Assembly: GCA_033026295.1 (NCBI GenBank)
Contig: CM065175.1
Coordinates: 3,151,501 to 3,215,500 of the forward strand
Reading direction: 5' to 3'
DNA from: Channa striata
Taxonomy: Eukaryota > Chordata > Actinopteri > Anabantiformes > Channidae
Length of the DNA stretch: 64,000 nucleotides
Shown here: piece after piece, positions 59,676-64,000 of the stretch
Numbering within the stretch: position 1 is the stretch's first letter
Layout: each line of letters starts with the position of its first letter
Notes under the pieces: model-generated
The model's database searches: none
Told to the model about the DNA's origin: nothing
Seen by the model: only the letters and a program-made list of their open reading frames with translations
Program-made: the position numbers and the translations under genes

Positions 59676-61989
59676 AGAACACAGAGGAGAACGCGCATAT
59701 GCTATGATATTATGAAACAATCCACCACTAACCCTCCACAGGACCAGATAACACCAAAGACCTTGTGCTCCACATTTCAGAGAACTGTGAGTAAATCAAT
59801 CAAAGCACATCTCGTTCCAGGCCACAGATTGACACTCATGCTATTAGCACAAATTTTGCTGTGAGTTTTTCATCTACTAGACCCAAAACTGTCTCTTAAC
59901 TCACGTGCAAATGACGTTCTTATCAAGATGGTACCAGTTTCTCTGGAAAAGAATTTACAAAACAGCCATTAAACTGGTGCAAATTCATTTGGGACAAGAC
60001 AGACTTTGTTTGGATCCAAACTCAAAACAGGGACAGATCAGCTGTCAAGCTTCATAAAACTCACGTCAATGTGTTCAGAAGCAAATTTGGCATAATTTGA
60101 CACAACACTGTCCTTCCTATGACGATAAATGATGGAGTTTTAAAATAAAGGGGTAAACTCAGAAGTGGTGAGTGATAGTAACACGGTACAACATTGCCAT
60201 CCTTTGTTGGAAGTTATAAGTGCACCCTAGGCGGTCCTCATTAAATCACAGAACGCATTTGTCTTAGTTTTACCATATAAAAGTTAAAATACAATGTCGT
60301 ATTCTTCTGTCATTTCTGTACATTACACATATATGTTACATATTCATGCACACCTTGTATACACCCGCTAAGGTACGTAGACGTGGTCATATCATGTTTA
60401 TATTAATTCAACGCTACAATTTGTTAATTATTTCCAAATAATTGCATGACTGAATTCCTAATTGTTGTTATGTGTTCTTACTGTGTATTAATATGTATTA
60501 TACAAAGTTAATTTTCCATGTAATAATCATTGGATTCCATTTATTCATCTAATCAGAACTCTCAGGAGTTTGCCTAATAGAACAGTTGTTTGTTTTATAA
60601 TATGAGGTTTTGGGCTTGATGAAAAGAGAAATCTCTTCTCGACTTTGTGTGATTAAACTGAACAAAGGATTTAATTTGATCTAGAGGAGAGACTAGCTCT
60701 GCCCTTGTGGTAAATTTAAATCACTGGCCTTGAAATTTGGCAATGCCCCAGGATATGAAATAAAGTTAAAGTCCCATTGTTACAGTTCCAGCGAGTTCTA
60801 GCTCAGTTCCAGTTCAAGCTTTTATGCAACTTCAGATTTCCATTCTGAAGAAGAAACATGCCTCAGCTAAAAAAACTTAGAAAGAAAGTACTTTTTGCCG
60901 TTAATTCTCTCGTCCGTACTTTTTGAAACTATTCTTAAAGCACGCATGTCTTTCCTGCCTGTGTTTATCTTTGTAAGTCATTTTTGACGATTGGAACTCC
61001 AAGCCAAACTTCGATTTTTGTTTTGTATTAGAAAACCATTAAAAATTATTCCAAACAGAGCTCAAGATTTTTATTCAATAGACATATTTTTATTAACCAT
61101 TTTTGTTGAATTATTTCAATTCAACATCGTCGGCTCCACATGGCCCATGTTTTCGGCCACCAGCAGAACCAGACAACAGTACCGTGAGCTTGCCATCTGA
61201 ATAAGTGAATGCTCCTGTGGGTCGGGGAAATCTTTGCAGCGACGGCGGATTCTCGGTCTGATAGCTCGCCTGTTAACAGAACCGAGGCGGTCCTTCCTGC
61301 TCTACAAAGAACCGGTATCAATTAACACCTAACGTGGCAGAACGACCCGCAGCAGATAAAAGGCAAGACTAAAATCACGCTCATTTGTGAAAAGGTCTGG
61401 TGTGTACATATAGCCGCTAGAGTAATGGAGCCTTTCTAAAGTTACAAGTATCTTTTCCCATTACTTTGGGCAACGGTAGCTGAATGTGAGGAGGAGGGTT
61501 TGAAAGTGAGCACAGGAAATCTGAGAGCACCAGACAGTAACTGAATTCCTTTTAGTCTAGCCCAAAATTACACATTACACTTACGTACCCTATTCGTTCA
61601 ACTGTTTACTTAGAATTGGTTATTTAATGTTTTATTGTCCATCCATGTATTAATTTTGTTCCATATATCCATAAGCATACTCATATCTATCTATATTTTC
61701 TGTGGTTGTAGATTAATAAATAATTAAAAAGTGTTGGTACTTTGTTCGTCTTTCTTAGAGCGAAACAGACAAAGTCACAGAAAGGAAAAGAACTCATGAC
61801 GAAAGACTGGACTTGGGTCAATTAAAGTCAAATCCTATTGTTTACTCATCTTGATTGTTTCTGTTGTGGACCATTGGCAGTCCAGGTATAATATTTTAAC
61901 AATATCTTGGTTTAGCTCAAAGAACCTGGTGCCCAATTCGAGGAAATATTTGTTTTTACATTAATATCAAATTACATGTGTTGCAAATT
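59676..61989. other. Interior of the long inverted repeat
   Basis: No frame above 70 codons and no known domain. Near 61930 there is TGGTGCCCAATTCGAGG, which looks loosely like a retroviral primer-binding site but lacks a recognisable LTR next to it. Confidence 0.4.
61467..61545 (-). repeat. Third, partial copy of the inverted-repeat arm
   Basis: TTGGGCAACGGTAGCTGAAT through GAGCACCAGACAGT is nearly identical to 62106-62178, in the same orientation as the right arm. Confidence 0.8.
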
Positions 61990-62310
61990 GCTACACCCAT
62001 TACGTGATCGGTCAGCATGAATCCTATTGGGTGGATAATTGACAGGATTGTCACGGGTTGGTTCCAAGAGCGAGTGTGGAGATCCAAGCACAGTAGTTTT
62101 GAAATTGGGCAACAGTAGCTGAATGTGAGGAGGAGGGTTTGAAAGTGAGCACAGGAAATCTGAGAGCACCAGACAGTTTGAGTGAGAGCAGAGTAAATTT
62201 GAATCCAAGCAGGAACATTTTGAGTGCCAGAGCAAAATATCTGAACATAAAAATCATTAAAGTGTGCTCTCAAATTGAAAACTACGCTCTTCAATTATGA
62301 AAGGGAAATC
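61990..62310 (-). repeat. Right arm of the long inverted repeat (~321 nt)
   Basis: The inverse of the left arm. Together the arms enclose 2.3 kb with no recognisable ORF. Confidence 0.75.
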
Positions 62311-63526
62311 AAACCACCACACAAGTGAGAAAAAACTATGAAGTTTCAGCATTACTACCCCTCAAAACACACAAACAGCTTATACACTCACACACACATA
62401 CACACACAGCTGACACTGTGAAAAACTTGGGGTGTTTGACTCACACAATCTAGCACAAGTGTGCTGATGCTCAAGAAACTCACATGCAGCAAACACCAGG
62501 GAATAACTCACAGGGCCCTCACACTAACAACACTGTTAATCATTTTACAAAGGGAACTTGCTACAACCTGTAATTCTTCGTGGCAGGCTGCAAGAAGTAA
62601 CATATTCCTTTATGTTTAGGGCTAAGAATATAATAAATAAAATATCAACTTATTTGTTGTGTTTTTTTCTAAATTGTCTATATGCTGTAGTGTGATGGCC
62701 CCTGCCTAGTGAGGTATAGCCGGGAAGTTGGTGTTCTCTCCTGGTAGGTGTGTTGCTGATTGGCAGGCCTGCCAGATTGGGAGCAGATGGAACCAGTGGT
62801 CTGAAAATTATAAAGGAGTGTTTTTTTAACATGTCGCTCTCTCTCTCTCTTCTCTTGGAAAAAACACCAGATAAAGAAATGTGCCTGACAGTGCACATAC
62901 AAGGCCTTTTGATTTTGTACCAGAATCACTGGCTGAAGTCTATTATAGTGTCCACTCTTAATTTCAGCACCATCACAATCTTGACACTGGGTGTTTTCTC
63001 TCTTGAGATCATTCTCTTCCAGTAGAGACCTTTTCAAGAGCATCTCTGCCTGTTTAATGCAAATTATACACTTAAGTTAATATGTCCTTTAAGACTTTGA
63101 GACTGATCAGCTGTACTGGTTCCATCTGGGAATCTACAGTACCGGTTCCTGTAGCTTCCCTACTGGGAAGCAAATGCTAAGCTGAAGGTAGTTTATGGTT
63201 GGTGTGTAGGTCAAATAGACAGGGTGTCTTTTAGGAAACAAAAGGCAGCACTGGTGCAAAGACAATGCAAACACTGGGGCTGCCAGAAGTGTGAGAACAC
63301 AGCAAGCAAAAGTGAATACATTACACAGGTTTGTCTTAAAAATTTTCCTCACACATCCCCTTTTATTATTTTATGATTATGATATGACCAACTAACGATT
63401 GTCAGGATTAATTAAGGCTGAGCAACAATTCATTAAAAAGAAACTCATGAATCAATCATTTCACTTTTAACAAATATTTATATACATTTACGTAAAAAAC
63501 TAAAGACAATGAAATATTTATAGGGA

Positions 63527-63682
63527 AACAAATCCCCCTTGAGCAAGCCCTAGGTGACAGTGGAGAGGAAAAAAATCCCTTTCAATGAAGAAACCTCTAG
63601 CAAAACCAGGCTCTGGGTGGGTGGCCATCTGCCCAGACTGGTTTGAGTGAGTGAAAAGTAGAGAGAGAAAAGGAAGAGTCTC
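63527..63682 (-). mobile_element. L2-clade LINE 3'UTR fragment
   Basis: About 155 nt matching the middle of the 3'UTR module (AACAAATCCCCCTTGAGCAA, then AACCTCTAGCAAAACCAGGC). Truncated at both ends. Confidence 0.75.
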
Positions 63683-64000
63683 GTGAATGTCCAGCTTTAA
63701 GTGGTTGGTATAGAGTATGTGTTTCTACAGACACAAAGGAAGTGAATTTGGTCTTCACTGTGTAAGTTAATATGTTATGTCCACAGGCTGTACATCATCC
63801 ATGATATAGATTGTGTGGAAGAATATAGCTCAAGTAAGCGGGCAGGCTAAGCCATACTTCTTGTCGGCCTGCATTTGATTTTTTAGCTGATCTTCTAATA
63901 CTTTGTTCTGAGTTGGTGCTTTTGTATGATATTCTCCGTAATTGGGTATCACATGTTGCCTTTGTCACCTTACTGTATTCACTCTTCTTGACGTTTGTTG

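Noticed and set aside
61925..61950. TGGTGCCCAATTCGAGG as a retroviral primer-binding site
   Set aside because: There is no LTR end next to it, no downstream gag-like frame, and only loose similarity.
63781..63840. CCACAG|GCTGTACATC... as a downstream gask1a exon
   Set aside because: The frame does not give the expected Cys-Cys-Gly-Phe block or any GASK1 residues, and stops soon appear.
1..64000. CRISPR arrays, bacterial operons, riboswitches
   Set aside because: No regularly spaced repeats or prokaryotic gene organisation. The window is vertebrate nuclear DNA.

Overview
The window looks like nuclear DNA of a teleost (ray-finned) fish. It is AT-rich, gene-poor and dense in transposable elements characteristic of fish: L2-clade and other CR1/L2-superfamily LINEs, an RTE-clade LINE, BEL/Pao and Gypsy-type LTR retroelements, Tc1/mariner, hAT MITEs and tRNA-derived SINEs. 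There are no bacterial or viral operons. Most long open frames are decayed transposon pieces.

The one host gene I can support is gask1a (Golgi-associated kinase 1A, formerly FAM198A), on the + strand. Two internal exons (49515-50633 and 51326-51751) have clean splice sites, and both junctions are phase 0. A CpG-rich block at about 29.6-29.9 kb ends in ATG followed by a perfect GTAAGC donor. Joined to the 49515 exon it would give a start codon in strong Kozak context, so I propose it as exon 1 with a ~19.6 kb first intron. The C-terminal exons are not visible and should lie beyond the right edge.

Layout: 1-15 kb is intergenic with scattered SINEs, a hAT MITE (4813-5007) and an RTE fragment (8.6-9.4 kb). 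14.8-15.3 kb is an L2 3'-end fragment. 15.5-19.1 kb is a decayed BEL/Pao element on the - strand. 20.2-24.75 kb is a decayed RTE LINE with two LTR-like insertions inside it. 24.76-26.06 kb is a decayed LINE followed by a 553-bp hAT MITE with a perfect 8-bp target duplication. 28.1-29.2 kb holds a 42-bp palindrome, AT microsatellites and a 72-nt hairpin. 29.6-51.75 kb is gask1a. Its proposed intron 1 contains an unidentified degraded coding-like stretch on the - strand (about 32.4-33.5 kb), a Tc1 copy split by a solo LTR (36.0-37.3 kb), L2 copies, a COX6B processed pseudogene inside a micro-inversion (40.3-40.7 kb), a pair of related foldback elements (42.4-42.8 kb) and another LINE (46.2-48.1 kb). 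From 51.75 kb to the end there are more L2 copies and a ~300-bp-armed inverted repeat at 59.4-62.3 kb.

Nothing here works together as a pathway except the gask1a exons. The interest lies in the nested-insertion history, several unnamed hairpin or foldback elements, the micro-inversion with its retrocopy, and the decayed unidentified coding stretch.
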